Made by a program: the position numbers and the translations under genes
Notes under the pieces: model-generated
Seen by the model: the letters and a program-made list of their open reading frames with translations, nothing else
Database searches by the model: none
What the model was told of the DNA's origin: nothing
Part shown: in pieces, positions 16,442-32,701 of the stretch
How positions within the stretch are numbered: position 1 is the stretch's first letter
Layout: each line of letters starts with the position of its first letter
DNA from: Azolla caroliniana
Taxonomy: Eukaryota > Polypodiophyta
DNA length: 64,000 bases
Direction of reading: 5' to 3'
Assembly: GCA_043228905.1 (NCBI GenBank)
Contig: JBHGNT010000002.1
Span: forward strand, 1,178,001 to 1,242,000

Positions 16442-16892
16442 CTCCCCCATAATGGGCGTATACATGGGTTATCTAAAAAATTACAGGTATATACAAGGTT
16501 TATCGGACAGATCGATTTTGTTAGAGTCGGCAAGATCCGAAGACAGAAGACCGAACGGGTCGGGTCGGAAGAGCTGAAGCCGATCCTCAAAGAACCGATG
16601 TCTGTTGTCCGAAACCGTCCTGTGCTATGTGTCCGACTTTAACCGGACTGATTTTTCGTTACGCCCATCTGGTGCCGAAGGGACCGGAAACGATCCGCCG
16701 AAAGACACTTGGTCATACCATCTGCAACATTATCGGTTGTGGATATTTTCTCGAGACCGATTTTCCCTGAAATGACGCAGTCCCAAACGAAGTTATATCA
16801 AACGTCGATATGCTTGGAGGCGTTGTGGTGAACTAGATTCTTTGACAAAGCAACAACACCCTAACTATCATTGTAGACAACTAGAGCCGAGT

Positions 16893-17347
16893 TGTTACGG
16901 GCATGACCATTTTATATCCCGTGGTGAGAATTTACCGTAGTATTCTATACACGTGGATAAGTGTGAGGGTTAAACGAGAGTGTAAAGAAGGGGAGGATTA
17001 CTTTTAATCCTCGGGATTGAGACAACCCATTAGGTCAAGTGTGAACTTGCCTGGGGGCCTTGGGTATCGCTATAAATAAGAGGCCTAGCTACCCTCATTT
17101 GATCATCTTTTGACTACATCGAGACTCTGCTCTTGTGGTGGGTCAACTCTTGTAGCGAGCGCGCCAGCACCAGGTACGACTCGACGCCACGGCGGTGGTA
17201 TGGGACGCCGATCGAGGCTCGAGTCCGTCTCGATCCCTTCGCTCGGGGGTGGTCGAGTGGATCGGCACCCTTCTTTCTCTTTCTCCTTTCTATATATCAT
17301 TTGTTTATCCTTATCTTAAGCTTACTTTAGTACTTAGATCTCTAATA
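16893..17347 (+). mobile_element. Solo LTR 1 inside copia copy 2
   Basis: A 455-bp block splits the RNase H region of copia copy 2. It is flanked on both sides by CGAGT (16888-16892 and 17348-17352), a perfect 5-bp target duplication. Removing the block and one CGAGT restores an alignment to copy 1 without gaps. It starts TGTTACGGG and ends CTAATA instead of the usual CA. TATAAATAAG at 17071-17080 suits an LTR promoter read on the + strand. No internal retrotransposon DNA remains. Confidence 0.85.
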
Positions 17348-17742
17348 CGAGTCAAGGTCGACTTGTAGAAACGTGTGCGCCAGCCGACCGAGCCATAAAG
17401 CTTCTTTTGCCGCGTCGGACACAACTACATATTCCGCGTCGGACACAGCTACATATTCCGCGTCGGTTGTTGAGGTGGTTGTGCACTCCTGAAGTTTCGA
17501 CCTCCACGAGATTGCTCCATTGCCGAAGTTGAAACAATATCTGGTTGTTGATTTCCGACTGTCCACGCAGCCGGCGAAGTCCGAGTCGGTGTAACCGACT
17601 ACGCCTAAAGTTGAGTTCGGGCCAAAAAGAATGTCGTGGTCTTTTGTGCCAGCTAGATATCTGAACACATGCTTGACTACGTTCTAGTACGATCGGCCGG
17701 GGTTGGGCATGAATTTGCTGATGCCTCCTACGGCGTGACAGA

Positions 17743-18073
17743 TGTTGAGCGGCAAGCTCAACCGGAGCCGGATCGGCTGAATAAGCCGGAGCCGGTAAGC
17801 GAGACGGATCGGGCGAAACGGATCGGTATGACGGTGAGCAACCGAACCGGCAAGCAGTGGAGGCCGGGTGCAATCCGTAACCGGCAGTCCAATCGGAAGC
17901 CTAGAATAGGATATACTACTAGGTATCTATAGTCTCGTAGTAAGTGTCAGATGCTCGTGTGAGCATTGAAGTACATGGTACTTCTGTCAGTCCCAAGAGG
18001 ACTTGTATAAATAGTGCTACTTAGCACAATGTGTATGTGTAGAGTCTTTATATAATTTTGGAAATTACGTTCT

Positions 18074-18139
<66 letters not shown>

Positions 18140-18178
18140 GTTCTCTGTTTTACGCTTCCGCAAACACTTACGTTTACA
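17743..18178 (+). mobile_element. Solo LTR 2 inside copia copy 2
   Basis: A 436-bp block starting TGTTGAGCGG and ending GTTTACA interrupts the RT region of copia copy 2. The flanks are ACAGA and AGAGA, a 5-bp target duplication with one mismatch. Removing it gives a 20-base junction that aligns without gaps to copy 1. A TATAAATA lies at 18006-18013. A (CT)n tract of about 63 bp at 18074-18136 has expanded inside it. It is unrelated by eye to solo LTR 1. Confidence 0.75.
18074..18136. repeat. (CT)n microsatellite
   Basis: About 31 uninterrupted CT dinucleotides sit downstream of the TATA box of solo LTR 2, where the transcript start would be. Confidence 0.95.
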
Positions 18179-18499
18179 AGAGATATCAGGTCGTGTCGCG
18201 ACCATCGCGTACATAAGGGAGCCTATTGCCAGTGCATACGGTACCAACTTCATATGTTCCCCCTCCGGACCGGATGTCGGGCAGTCTCGCTGAGACAGCC
18301 GAAGGTTAATGGGGAGCGAGGTCGAAGCAGACTTGGCCGAGTGCATGTTGAAGCATTCCAAGACACGTCTGATGTAGTTGGTTTGAGACAAGAAAAGTTG
18401 TCGTGTATCGTGATGCCGACTAATCTTCATACCAAGTATATGTCTTGCCCGACTGAGGTCCTTCATGGCAAACTGCTTCTACTAAGTATTGAGACAAAT

Positions 18500-20930
18500 G
18501 GTCAGTGATTTAACATTTACAATACTCATGAGAAGCCACAATATTTGATAAACCAACTCATCAATCTTTTCTCTCAACTTGTAATTGACTCCTAAACTGT
18601 TTTACAAGGACTATTCAATAATATCAATTTATTTATTAAATGGCAAGGAATAGATAATTGACTTTGCTTTGTATCAAAACTCCTTATTGTTTCTCAACTC
18701 ATTCATATGATATATATATTTTGTCCATTACTATAGGGTCCTTGAGAGTATTAATCTGTAGCATATTCTAATGCCTCATCGAAACTATGTTTGACTACCT
18801 TTTTATATGGTATTGACTCTCATCTCTCATGTGTAGAATGTACCCTATTAGTTTATATGTTGATAGAGTTTATATAAATATAAACTTATATGGTCTTTGA
18901 GAGTATTAGTCTAAAGCATATTCTATTGCCTCATCAAAACTATGTTTGACTACCTTTTTATATGGTACTGACTCTAATGTGTGGAATGTACCCTACTAGT
19001 TTATACATTTATAGAGTTTATATATGTAAATATCAATTTAGCCTTTGTCAATACTTATGAGAAGCCACAATGTTTGATGAACAAACTCATCAATCTTTTC
19101 TCTCAATTTGTAATTGAATCCTTGACTTTTTTACAATGACTATTCAATAATATGAATTTATTTATTTAGTTGCAAGTAGCGGATAATATTCATACAATAT
19201 AATTCATTTCGTTGTTCAAGAACAACTATGTTGCGAAGAAGTTTAGACATTGCATTGTCTTAGGGAAGGAAGTCATGTAAGCAAGCTCCATGAATATGGC
19301 AATTAACAGTGCATAGAATACATGATAAGGATAAAGAGGTAGGTGTATGTCAAGGGAGCTTATTTAGAAGGTATAACATTATGAAGAAGATTTTAATTGT
19401 CTAATGTGAATCGAAAAGGTAAATAACTTTGAACGAGCAAAACGACACACATACATAGAGAATCTACTCAATCAATTGATATTAACTTCTATGGTCAAGC
19501 CGTATATTTTAAGCATGAGGGGTCAAGCCAACCCTTCATCATTTACTTTATCCATCAAATCATTTTAAATAGTTGTTCTATATCAAAACTCTTGCTTGTT
19601 TCTCAACTCAATCAGATGATATATTCCATTTTTCATCACTATATGGGTATTCTGGATGTGGATATTCAAGTGAATGTGTGCAATATAAAATGGCATTCTC
19701 ATTTGAATAAATAAACACGAAAACATTACATTCACTATAACCCTACCATCCATTTTTTGTAATTGTGAATCACTTTTCAAACAACTAGAACCCAAATAGT
19801 GGTTGAACCTTCTTCGATGTTTTTATAATGAGGTTACTATCATAACCTGCCCCCTACGAAGTTGTAACCTTCTTCGATATATATAAGTATTGAATTTGAT
19901 ATATTTGGATTAGCTTTAAACCCAACTATCCAATATATATAAGTATTGAATTTGCATGGATATGAGACAACATGTACACTTTGTGTGTAGCTAGCATCGA
20001 ATCCTTAGCAGTAAGGAAAGTGTGGACAATAATCCGTTTGTCTTTGTTCAAGACTTGCTTTGAGGCTGCAACAGAACATAATAATTTTACATGGAATTGA
20101 TGCAAAGATCATTGGCCTTGAGAAATGTTGGAGCAATATACATATTCTCAAAGTAGCACTAATCCATTCTTGTTGTGGCCTTGGCCATTTTACTTGCAAT
20201 GCTTAAAAGTAACGCTAGTCTGTTCATGGGGGGACATATCCGAGATTGCTTGGCCTCGCCTCGAAAACACAAACGAGAGAGACATTACTTTCCCTTGGAG
20301 AAGGTTGTCATGCAATTAGGAAGCTTCATGATAATACGACAATTGACTATGTATGGAATACATTTTGAGCCTAAACCTTTGTCATTTACATTATCCATAA
20401 AATCGTTTAAAAAGATTGTCTGGCATCGAAGCACCTGCTTGTTTCCCATCTCAATCATGGGATATATTTTATTCTTCAACGTTAAATCAAGACCGAATTC
20501 ATACATTCATAAAAGCCAAGGCCACAAGGGGAGGTAGGGCCAAGCCGTTTAAACCAAGCCAAGCCAAGCCAAGCCAAGTGAAGTGAGGATAGTGAGAAGT
20601 GGGGCTATATTTGGAAATTTGTAGAAAGTGTGAGTGGGGAGGAGGGTTAAGTTTGCAAATTCGCCCAAAAATAGTGCAGAACCAAAGAGGAAGACCAAAT
20701 TGTTGAGCGACAGAGCGACGTGTGATGACTGATGGGGGCCCTGCTCTTCCTGTTTCTTTTCCAATGGAAAATTGACTCAGTTTCCATTAATAATTTCCTT
20801 TCCTTCTGCTTCATCTCTCCGACTAATTAATTTATCTGCCTCTCAGCGACTGGTAAGCAAAGACGATGCATATCCCTCTCTTTTTATCACATTTTTCTTT
20901 CTTTCTCTTGCACTGTCTTTTACTTTACGC
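18500..20930. repeat. Repeat-rich intergenic DNA before threonine synthase 1
   Basis: A 156-bp unit is duplicated head to tail at 18738 and 18894 (GAGAGTATTA.TCT, then AACTATGTTTGACTACCTTT). A longer unit at about 18525-18660 recurs at about 19045-19185 (ATGAGAAGCCACAAT, then CTCATCAATCTTTTCTCTCA). A third motif, TTGTTTCTCAACTCA or a near match, occurs near 18695, 19600 and 20440. A short (CCAAG)4 tract is at about 20555-20578. No gene is seen. Confidence 0.75.
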
Positions 20931-20940
20931 ACTATATAAT
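20931..20940 (+). promoter_or_regulatory. Probable TATA box of threonine synthase 1
   Basis: ACTATATAAT lies 79 bases upstream of the ATG at 21019. The DNA from about 20580 to here aligns in patches with the region upstream of the second threonine synthase gene (GCTATATTTG, GTTGAGCGACAGA), so the promoter was duplicated with the gene. Confidence 0.55.
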
Positions 20941-20964
20941 GTGGAAAACCTCACCAAATCCTAA

Positions 20965-22713
<1,749 letters not shown>

Positions 22714-22781
22714 GCACCATCCCATTGAAAGTGTTTCTGTTGTGTTTTCAAAATAAGGGCTGCGACAGTTGCAGTAATTAT

Positions 22782-22910
22782 GCATAGAATAAGACACAAA
22801 TCAAAGAATGAAATGATATTTGTTGCATAGAATAAGACACAAATCGAAGATTGAAATGGTATTTGTTGCATAGAATAAGACACAAATCGAAGATTGAAAT
22901 GGTATTTGTT
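22782..22910. repeat. 43-bp unit repeated three times, TS1 3' region
   Basis: Units start at 22782, 22825 and 22868. Each begins GCATAGAATAAGACACAAAT and ends TATTTGTT. Units two and three are nearly identical. A single related unit lies after the second threonine synthase gene, near 28660. Confidence 0.95.
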
Positions 22911-23278
22911 TTGATCCTCTCCTCTTTGTTTTGGATGTAATCGCTGTAAGATTTTTTGTATTTTAAGCCTCAAAAACGTGATGAGAGCTCAGATTTCTCA
23001 CTAGGTGTGAATGTATGGTGAACTAAGGTTCCACATAAAAATATGTTGTAAACAAAATTAATCCATTTCTTTATCAATATTGTGTTTAGGGTTTAGGGTT
23101 TTGATCCTCTCCTCTTTGTTTTGGATGTAATCGCTGTAAGATTTTTTGTATTTTAAGCCTCAAAAACATGGTGAGAGCTCAGATTTCTCACTAGGTGTGA
23201 ATGTATGGTGAACTAAGGTTCCACATAAAAATATGTTGTAAACAAAATTAATCCATTTCTTTATCAATATTGTGTTTA
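22911..23278. repeat. 178-bp direct repeat, two copies
   Basis: Copies at 22911-23088 and 23101-23278 start TTGATCCTCTCCTC and end CAATATTGTGTTTA. I count two substitutions between them. The 12-bp spacer is GGGTTTAGGGTT. A weaker version lies after the second threonine synthase gene, so the ancestral unit belonged to the 3' end of this gene. Confidence 0.95.
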
Positions 23279-26230
23279 CATAAATATGCTATTCTTGTTC
23301 TCTCTAGAAAAGAGTGTGAAATCAAGAGATTAGCTATCCGATATTGTACTGGTTTAGACATTGTCTTGATACTATAGAAAATCGATCTTTTATCATGAGT
23401 TCCAATATTTCTTTTCTATGATTGAGACAATGATCAAATTTTGTCATTTATAAATGGTTTCGAGGATCATACTTTACTTGATCACACATAGATCAATTCA
23501 TTTACCATTCAAGGTTATGTAGATAGAATATGCATGTATGAGAAATATTTTTATTGTATGTGTTATGAACATATACCAGAGCTCCAAACTCGGAATAGAG
23601 ATGCGCAACCTCAACCAATAGGATAGATTAGTCTATTATAAATATTAATTTTGTAACTTTTATTTGATCATTCAGGATATATCTCTAATATTATGAAATG
23701 CCACCACCTCATATAGGCTAATGCATGATCACCAAGTGTCATGCTCGCATGATGCCAAGTGGCAAGCATGCATGTGTCCAAACTATGTTATATATGTATG
23801 TGGTCGAGTATTGATGTCTTCGGCATATTTATCAAACCCTTGTTCTTATTATTAATACATCGTCAATCTCTTCTTATTTTCCTCTTCCCGTTCTCTTCTT
23901 CACTTTAATCTTGTCCTTGGCCACAACTATGGCAATTTGAAACAGAATACCACCTTTTTTTCCAAGGAACTTCTCATCCTACCTTTTCATTAACAATAAC
24001 AACACCTTTTTTTCCAAGGAACTTCTCATCCTACCTTTTCATTAACAATAACAACAGGAAGTGAACAAGAATATATGCACGTTTTAGGTGATCTCGAATG
24101 CTTAACAACCAACTTCATGGGCTTGGAGCAAGAGAGTCAATGGCTTCTCATGGATTTACAACATGAGGAATTAATTTAGAGGGCTCACCAACTTGAAGTG
24201 ACACTAGTAACATTGTGACAACAAGTTTCGCAAGCACCAAATTTGCCAGAAAAACCTACAATAAGATTCCCATCGAAGTTTTATGATTGAAGGGGCACAT
24301 GAAGTGGGCAGTCTCCCAATGTCTCTATTGTGTGTCTAGCGAGCATGGAACGTAACAACGTGTCTTGTTCCAATGTTTGTCCAATCTTGGCCATGACAAG
24401 TATCTTCAATATTATCCTCATCTTCCTCTTCTTCCTCTAATATTGTGATAGGTACTTATAGGCCACACTATCTCAATTAACCTAGAGTTGCCCAATTATA
24501 AAATATAAAACTCTAAGAAAATATATATTTTTACTTGGGTCAACCCTCTCATTGATGTGTTGTTTGGGCATTTGCGTTCACTCCATTTTGGTACTAGTGC
24601 TAACGAACTTGGATTCATGATTAGGTGATCATGCTTGGATATAAAGAACACCAACATCTAAGAAATCTTGCATCTTCTCGAGCATTTGAACGTGATCCAT
24701 CCATCCTTAGTTCATGTGTAGCAACCCTGAGATTGATGGTGATATACGACGAGGAGGTGGAGGTGGAGATGGTGTTGGTGCAATTGAATTTGAATTTGTA
24801 CTGAACATAAGATCAAATGTGAATTAGAACCAATCTAACATAGGTGTTTACTTTTATAACAAGAGGATTACAAAATCAAGAAAAGGTACCATGAGGCCAT
24901 CATCTATGGGTGAAAGCATGAGAATGGGAACAATTAGGCGTGTTCACACAGGCTCATTTTCGTAACGAAATGCATTAAAATGTGCAATACCCAAACCAAA
25001 AGGTTTATCTACTTGAATTTTTATCATGTTACTTGTTTTACTTTCTTCTATATTATATGTTGCATCCTTTGTATCACTAATTCAATGAGTTTGTGTCCTA
25101 AAAATAGGAAGCTATCATGGTTCGTGTATGCATGGGCCATGCTTCCCACTTGGGAAGAGGTGGCATAAAAGGGTTTGAGGCCCATTTATTTTTTATTTGT
25201 GATTCAAGATTACATTCAACCCTCGAGAGGACCAACCAACACATGATTATGTAGAAGATGCGAGTGCCTCTATCGAATCCACCCCTTGTAGATTTGAGGT
25301 CGTGCTAGCCATCAGTTCGTTAAGACGTTGACACACCTTTCATAATTCTTAAGAAACAAAAACAAGATAGGTCGAGAAATTATCGCCCACTAAAATGAGA
25401 TTGAATTTCACCTCAAAATACAAACCTTTCACCACGCTCATATTTTGTGTCAATTTGGTGCCATCGTTATGTCAAGACCTATTACATGGAGCAAAGAGAA
25501 ATTAAGAACTCATGTAAAGAAATAATGTAATAAATAATGCACCTACCTCAAATTTATGGATATAGAATCATGGCCATGCAAAACGGCACGTTCGAAAGTA
25601 CAAGGCCCCTTGAGATACCTACACATGTGCCTATAGGAGTTCTTGGTGATGATGATGGTTTTGGTGCTAGTGGTTGTACTTGACTCGTCATCCACGTTGG
25701 TGTTGGTAGCAACATTCGAGAAATGTTGATTTGTAAGTGGCTTGACACATCTCCAAAGACCATCGTACTCTTAACGTTCGTAGCAGGACCATGTGTGTCA
25801 TGCCTTTGTATACCCCAACACCATCATGAAATTTTGTGCAAAGAATAATAGTGTTGGGATGCTTTATGGTAATTCCTCAAACATAGACTCCATATCTACC
25901 TAAATATATAGGATCCATATGTGTATGCATATTAATTTGTGAATGTGAATGTGATTGTTAAAATGGAACCGAATCGATACATGGCCAACGGGATATATAT
26001 ATATGCCTCCCACTTTTCTTGGGCCCAATGGTTCCATATTAGCTCAACGTAAACTTATTTACATGTTCGGTCGTGGCCTCAAACAGGACCGCAAGCAAAA
26101 AAAACAAGAGAAAGGGTGTTTGTCACACGTTCCTCGCCTCTAATGATTCAACATGAACATGCAAAGTGTACATGTGTGTAGGAGTGCAAGGGCCAGAGGG
26201 GCCAGGGCCAGCCGAAAGGGATATACTTTT
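23279..26230. other. Intergenic DNA between the threonine synthase genes
   Basis: No intact gene is found. A 52-bp unit is duplicated at 23951-24002 and 24003-24054 (CACCTTTTTTTCCAAGGAAC onward). Bases about 24056-24300 read on the + strand as a stop-ridden sequence (for example EQEYMHVLGDLECLT and KPTIRFPSKFYD) that may be an old retrotransposon gag. From 24300 to 26230 I see only AT-rich DNA. Confidence 0.5.
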
Positions 26231-26737
26231 TTACTTTTTAGTAGGGACAGGCCAAGCCAAACCAGAGAGAAAGATATAATGTATTAATGGTCTTTTAAGA
26301 GGCCCCCCCCCTATAAGATCAAACAAGATGAAGAGAGAGTGGCAAGAAGTGGGGGAGGCTATATTTGAGATTTTGTAGGAAGTGTGAAATGGGGATGATG
26401 GGGCTAATATTGTAATTTCATCAAACATAGTGGAAAACAAATAACACGTTGAGCGACAGAAAGGAGTGGTCCATGGGTCCCTCTGTTTCTTTACTCTCTT
26501 CTTTTTTGGCCATGGAAAAGGACTGATCAATTCTGGAGAAAAAAACTTTTCCTTTTTGCTTCCTTTTTCTTCTTCTCTATCTCAGTTAAATTCTCTCTCA
26601 ACGAACAGTATGACAAGGTATATCTCTCCCCCTTTTCCCATTTCTCTTTTGTTGCACATGTTTCTTTTCTTTTTACGCTGAGTGCATATATCATCTGGAA
26701 AAGCTCAACCAAATCCTGAGCAAATCTTATTTTATGA

Positions 26738-28540
<1,803 letters not shown>

Positions 28541-28654
28541 ACATGAGCACCAACACATAAAAATTGTTAAGTGTTGGAAAGCTGTTTCCTTTTTTGACTT
28601 TGTGATTATGTTGTGCTATATAAAAAAACCGTTGTGATAGGCAACATTGGCAAA

Positions 28655-29095
28655 ATTCTATATAGAATAGGACACAAATCAAACAGTGAAAATTATGATC
28701 TTTGCCTTGATTCTCTCCTCATTGTGTTGGATGTAATGACTGAGATTTTTTGTATTGTAAGCCTGAAAACATATGAAAACTTGAGTTCTCACTCTGCGAG
28801 AATGCATGCAATGCTATGACACAGAACTAGATTCCACATGTATAGGTTGTAAACAAAATTTATCGTTTTCTATATCAATATTGTGGATCAATATGTTTTT
28901 TCAAGAAAAGAATGTAGAATATAGTACACAAACAGAAGAATGGAATGATCTTTGCTTCAATCCTCTTCTCATTGTGTTGTAATGTAATGACTGAGATTTT
29001 TGGTATTTTAAGTCTCAAAACATATGAAAACTCGAGTTTTGGCTTGGTGCAAATGTATGTTATGCTACGAACTAATTATCATGCAACGTATTCTG
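28655..29095. repeat. Duplicated 3' flank of TS2
   Basis: Two diverged copies (about 28690-28880 and 28935-29095) share CTTTGC.TC.AT.CTCT, TCATTGTGTTG, TAATGACTGAGATTTTT and AACATATGAAAACT. They match the 178-bp repeat after TS1, so this unit was tandemly repeated at both loci. Confidence 0.75.
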
Positions 29096-32030
29096 AAAAG
29101 AATAGTGTCAAATTTCAATCAATAATGATGTTTATCCAAGTGTTCAGTTTAGGGTGTAGGGTTAATTAATGCTTGTTATCAACTTCATTGGAGAGTCTCC
29201 TGACATCATGTTTGCATTGGATTGAAAGTGTTCAAGAAAATGGTAGTTTAAGTGTAGCTTGTAGCTATATTTTGCTTCGGTATTGATGAGTGTAAGAGGA
29301 GAATGCATGAAAAAAGGAATTTAATTACATCATGATTATTCAAGGTAGTCTTCATTTGATGCTATAGAAGGGAGGCACTATGAAAAACCTTTTGACTTTC
29401 CTTAAAGTACCATCTTCATCACCAAAGTCCGTTTAAGTGTCTTTGGCAACATTAACTATAAATCCATCAAAGATAGGCAATTTCTTGTTTGGTTAGCAAA
29501 CATTTCATTTATTTTTATATGAACTAATTCCCCATATTGATGCTCCGTTAACATAATTGGTATGGGTTGATGCTAATTTAAGTTCAACTCTACCATGGTT
29601 ATACTTTATTATCCAACAACTAGACTCAATATTATCAATTTTTATGTTGGGAAATGAAGAGCTTGAATTTGGCACTTAATCATCAAACAAGGAGATTGAC
29701 ATGGTGAAGATAAAAGAAGTAGGATATGGATGGTGTCTCATGCATCTATAAGAGGTCATAGTGAAGGGAAACTTGATGGAGTTATGTGTTTTGGAAGTTC
29801 TTGAAGTCTAGATCAGTATAGAGTTGCACAAGAAATTATAGTTGATGTTGAGACATGAAATACTTGGTTGATTTTTGAAGAAGAATTAAACCACCAATCT
29901 GTGATGACATGAAGACCTGGAAAATGATGTAATGTTGACCCCCATGTTACTTTTAACTATGAGTGCACTTGGTTTAGCATTTACATCCATTCAAGAGACA
30001 TGCAAGGCAAGTTAAGACAACATATTATTCATTATTGATGTGGACTACGGGATCAAACCAAGGTCCAGGACCTTCAAAACAATTGGTGCAGAACTTGATA
30101 GATGAGTCATCGTTTGGAAATAGTTTCACAAGGACAAATAACATCCTAAACTAAAATGTGGCATTGGCTTGGTAAAGAGCATACAATAACTTGTAATATG
30201 GTGCATCATGATCCTCTTGATGAAATTTGGTTTGATTGTCATGGTGTTTCAAGGACCCAAATGCTATGGTGGTAGAGGAACCTCAACACTGAGCTATTGG
30301 AGTCAAATTCAATGCATTTGGTAAAATCCAAAAATGATGGGAAGAAATTACGTAGGATGATATGCTTTATCGTAATGCAAAGTTGCAACCAAGCTAACTA
30401 AAGCCATAATATGTTGAAAAGAACAAAAGTAGAAAGGTAAAGTTTTGAAACAATCAAGAATCAATATGTAGATATAGGAAAATCATAAAATGGAACATCT
30501 GATTGTGTATAGTTGGCAACTAAAGTAAAGCTATAGATTGTTCTCAACCAAGTATGAAAAATGTGAACTTAAAAATGTATGATTTAAAAAAAATGTGAAC
30601 TTGAAAATGTATTCCATTTTAAAGGAAATGTCACTCATGACTACATGGATGGGTGGCTTACACCGTAGTATCAAAGTCATGAAATTGAGGGAATCTGAGT
30701 TCGCTCTTGGCCATGGATGGGGTCATTGGTTTACAATGTAGCACCAAAATCATGAAATTGAGAGAACCTGAGTTTGATCGTGGCCATGGGATAGACCTCA
30801 TCTCATATGTCATGAATTTGTCTGTCGTGGCTCTTAAAAAGATATCTATCCATCTCTATATGTGTGTTTCTATCTACCCTTTAATGAACCATTGAAACAC
30901 GAGGTGTGACATGTGAGATGCTTTCTAGGAGGAACAAGATATGGCAAGGGAGTATCATCAATATTTTTGTAAATATTCCCTCATATATTTTTGGAGAGTC
31001 TCAAGAAAACCCTTGCATCCCAAGCTTTTTTGTAACCAATCATTTGGCATTGTTCGAGAATCTACCCCCATCCCCATGTGAGCCTAAAGCTTTGAAAATG
31101 AAACGTCAAGAAAGTCTCTTTGCAAATGTCCTTAAGATGTGTCAAGGCGATACAATTGATAAATACATTTAATAAATTTGGTCCTTCCTTTTCTAGAGCT
31201 AGTTGGTTGTCATTATGACAATGTCATGGCCCATGACTCTTTTCCAACCTCTCATGCCTGATCTAGGTGAACAATTAAATGCTTAAAACTAAGTCATAAG
31301 TCTCATTCATTGCCAAGTCATAAGTTCTTGAAGCCTTGGAAAAGAGACTCGTTCTCTAGTCTTAAAGAAACCGTCGTGAATTATAATGTACAATATCCAT
31401 GGTTAGATAACATATATAAGCGTGAATGTCAATCATTAGTTAGCAAATCAAAATCAAACGTTTTTTCAAGACCGAAGAAATTTTCAAGTTTCGGATAATG
31501 AGAAGAAGATCAACAAAAATACATAGATATTATTTATACACCTATCTCTAGCATGAGTTTCCTTCCACTTGGATTTGGAGGGGTAGTGAAATAACATGAA
31601 TGTGAGTCACCAATACTTGCCCCCTCGAATGGATAGTTCTAAATCTATCTCCAATAACTTTCTTAGATTTGGATTGAGGCCCATAGCCGAACTATATGAT
31701 GTGAACCAATCAATCGATACTTCCGCGTACGCTTGGATTGAGAGGTTAGTAATCGAGTTATGTGAAGGGGGGAGTTCACTCAATTCGCATTTTGGGTCTC
31801 TTACCTATAACAAATGACAATCCTTATGTATGGAGGCATGTAAAGTGAAGTCCGCCAAATCCATGCTTGGTCTCTCCAATAAGTAACTTTTGACCAACCC
31901 AGATCAATATTAGTAGGTAGGTAGGGGTAAAGGGCGTGACACTTGCACAACTGGATGCAATTGTGTGCTTTTGGCAATGGGATCAAAATGTGTGCATAGC
32001 ATACTGTCCGAATGGAAGGCCATGGTCGAT
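29096..32030. other. Intergenic DNA, nothing coding recognised
   Basis: About 2.9 kb without a supported gene. A SINE-like duplicated motif lies at about 30645-30800. The short open frames here have no recognisable domain and no splice partners. Confidence 0.5.
30645..30800 (+). repeat. Duplicated SINE-like motif
   Basis: Two adjacent copies of about 70 bp read GGTTTACA.TGTAGCACCA or similar, then ATCATGAAATTGAG, then a B-box-like GAGTTTGATCGTGGCC. A reversed relative is at about 12775-12870. The B-box match is weak in the first copy, so a tRNA-derived origin is a guess. Confidence 0.35.
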
Positions 32031-32294
32031 GGGATTGACTTGACTTGACCGATCAAGGAAGGAAGAAATCGAGCTAGGGTTTATTGGATTGACTTGACTT
32101 GACTTGGTCTTGACCACGAGAGGAAGGAAGAAACCGAGCCGGCAAAGGGAAGAGGAAGAACCAAGGGCAGGGGTATTCTCGTAATTAAATAAAACCACTG
32201 AATTTAACCAAATGAAGCAAGAGAATAGGGGTATTTCTTGTAATTAAATAAACAGCTGAATTAAAACAAGTAAGCAAAATAATAATTCTACTAC

Positions 32295-32329
<35 letters not shown>

Positions 32330-32330
32330 G
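32025..32330. repeat. Two short tandem duplications and (ATT)n before the cysteine-rich gene
   Basis: GGATTGACTTGACTTGAC...GAGGAAGGAAGAAA occurs twice (about 32034 and 32093). GGGGTATT.(T)CGTAATTAAATAAA occurs twice (about 32169 and 32228). An (ATT)n tract of about 12 units follows at 32289-32328. Confidence 0.8.
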
Positions 32331-32701
32331 TTTTTTGAACTGAATTCGCCCCCTGACGAACAACCATAACCTGACGAAACCCTAATTTCCTGGCGGAACC
32401 CTAATTCTCGCTGTAGTTCTTCGCAGGCGAGGGAGACATCTGTATCACGTTCTCGCCGTATCTTCTTCTTGCTCTACCTCTGCTACGTTCTTTTGATCCT
32501 TTCTTTTTTCATGGTTTCTTCTTCTTCTTCTGCTGTTCCGTTTTGATCGCGTCCTCATCGAACCGTTTTCTGACTCCCATCCTTGTATTCCTTTTATTGT
32601 TTGTGTTTCGGAAGAGATTTTCCAAAAGGTTCAAACAAAATACAGAGAAAGAGTAGCTCAGAGAAACAAGAATCTGACAGAATTTTCATCCCTCATCAAT
32701 C

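Larger units (their letters stand above)
16144..18490 (-). mobile_element. Decayed Ty1/copia retrotransposon, copy 2
   Basis: The 3' LTR is at 16144-16441. To its right, on the - strand, are a non-coding stretch and then RNase H and RT segments matching copy 1 part by part. These include GYTDSDFAGCVDSRKSTT near 17520-17610 and ARHILGMKISRHHDTRQLFL near 18390-18450. Two solo LTRs interrupt the coding part. The element stops near 18490 inside RT, with no integrase, gag or 5' LTR, so it is 5'-truncated. Confidence 0.85.

Noticed and set aside
13532-18490. Copies 1 and 2 as one full copia element with two LTRs
   Set aside because: Both copies contain the RT and RNase H regions in the same orientation and order, so they are two elements in tandem or nested, not one.
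22782-23278. CRISPR-like or satellite array after TS1
   Set aside because: There are only three 43-bp units without spacers and two 178-bp units; this is a local tandem duplication in a plant genome.
24056-24300. A gag gene of a separate LTR retrotransposon
   Set aside because: The reading has several stops and no zinc knuckle or LTR; too weak to list as its own element, so it is only mentioned in the intergenic entry.
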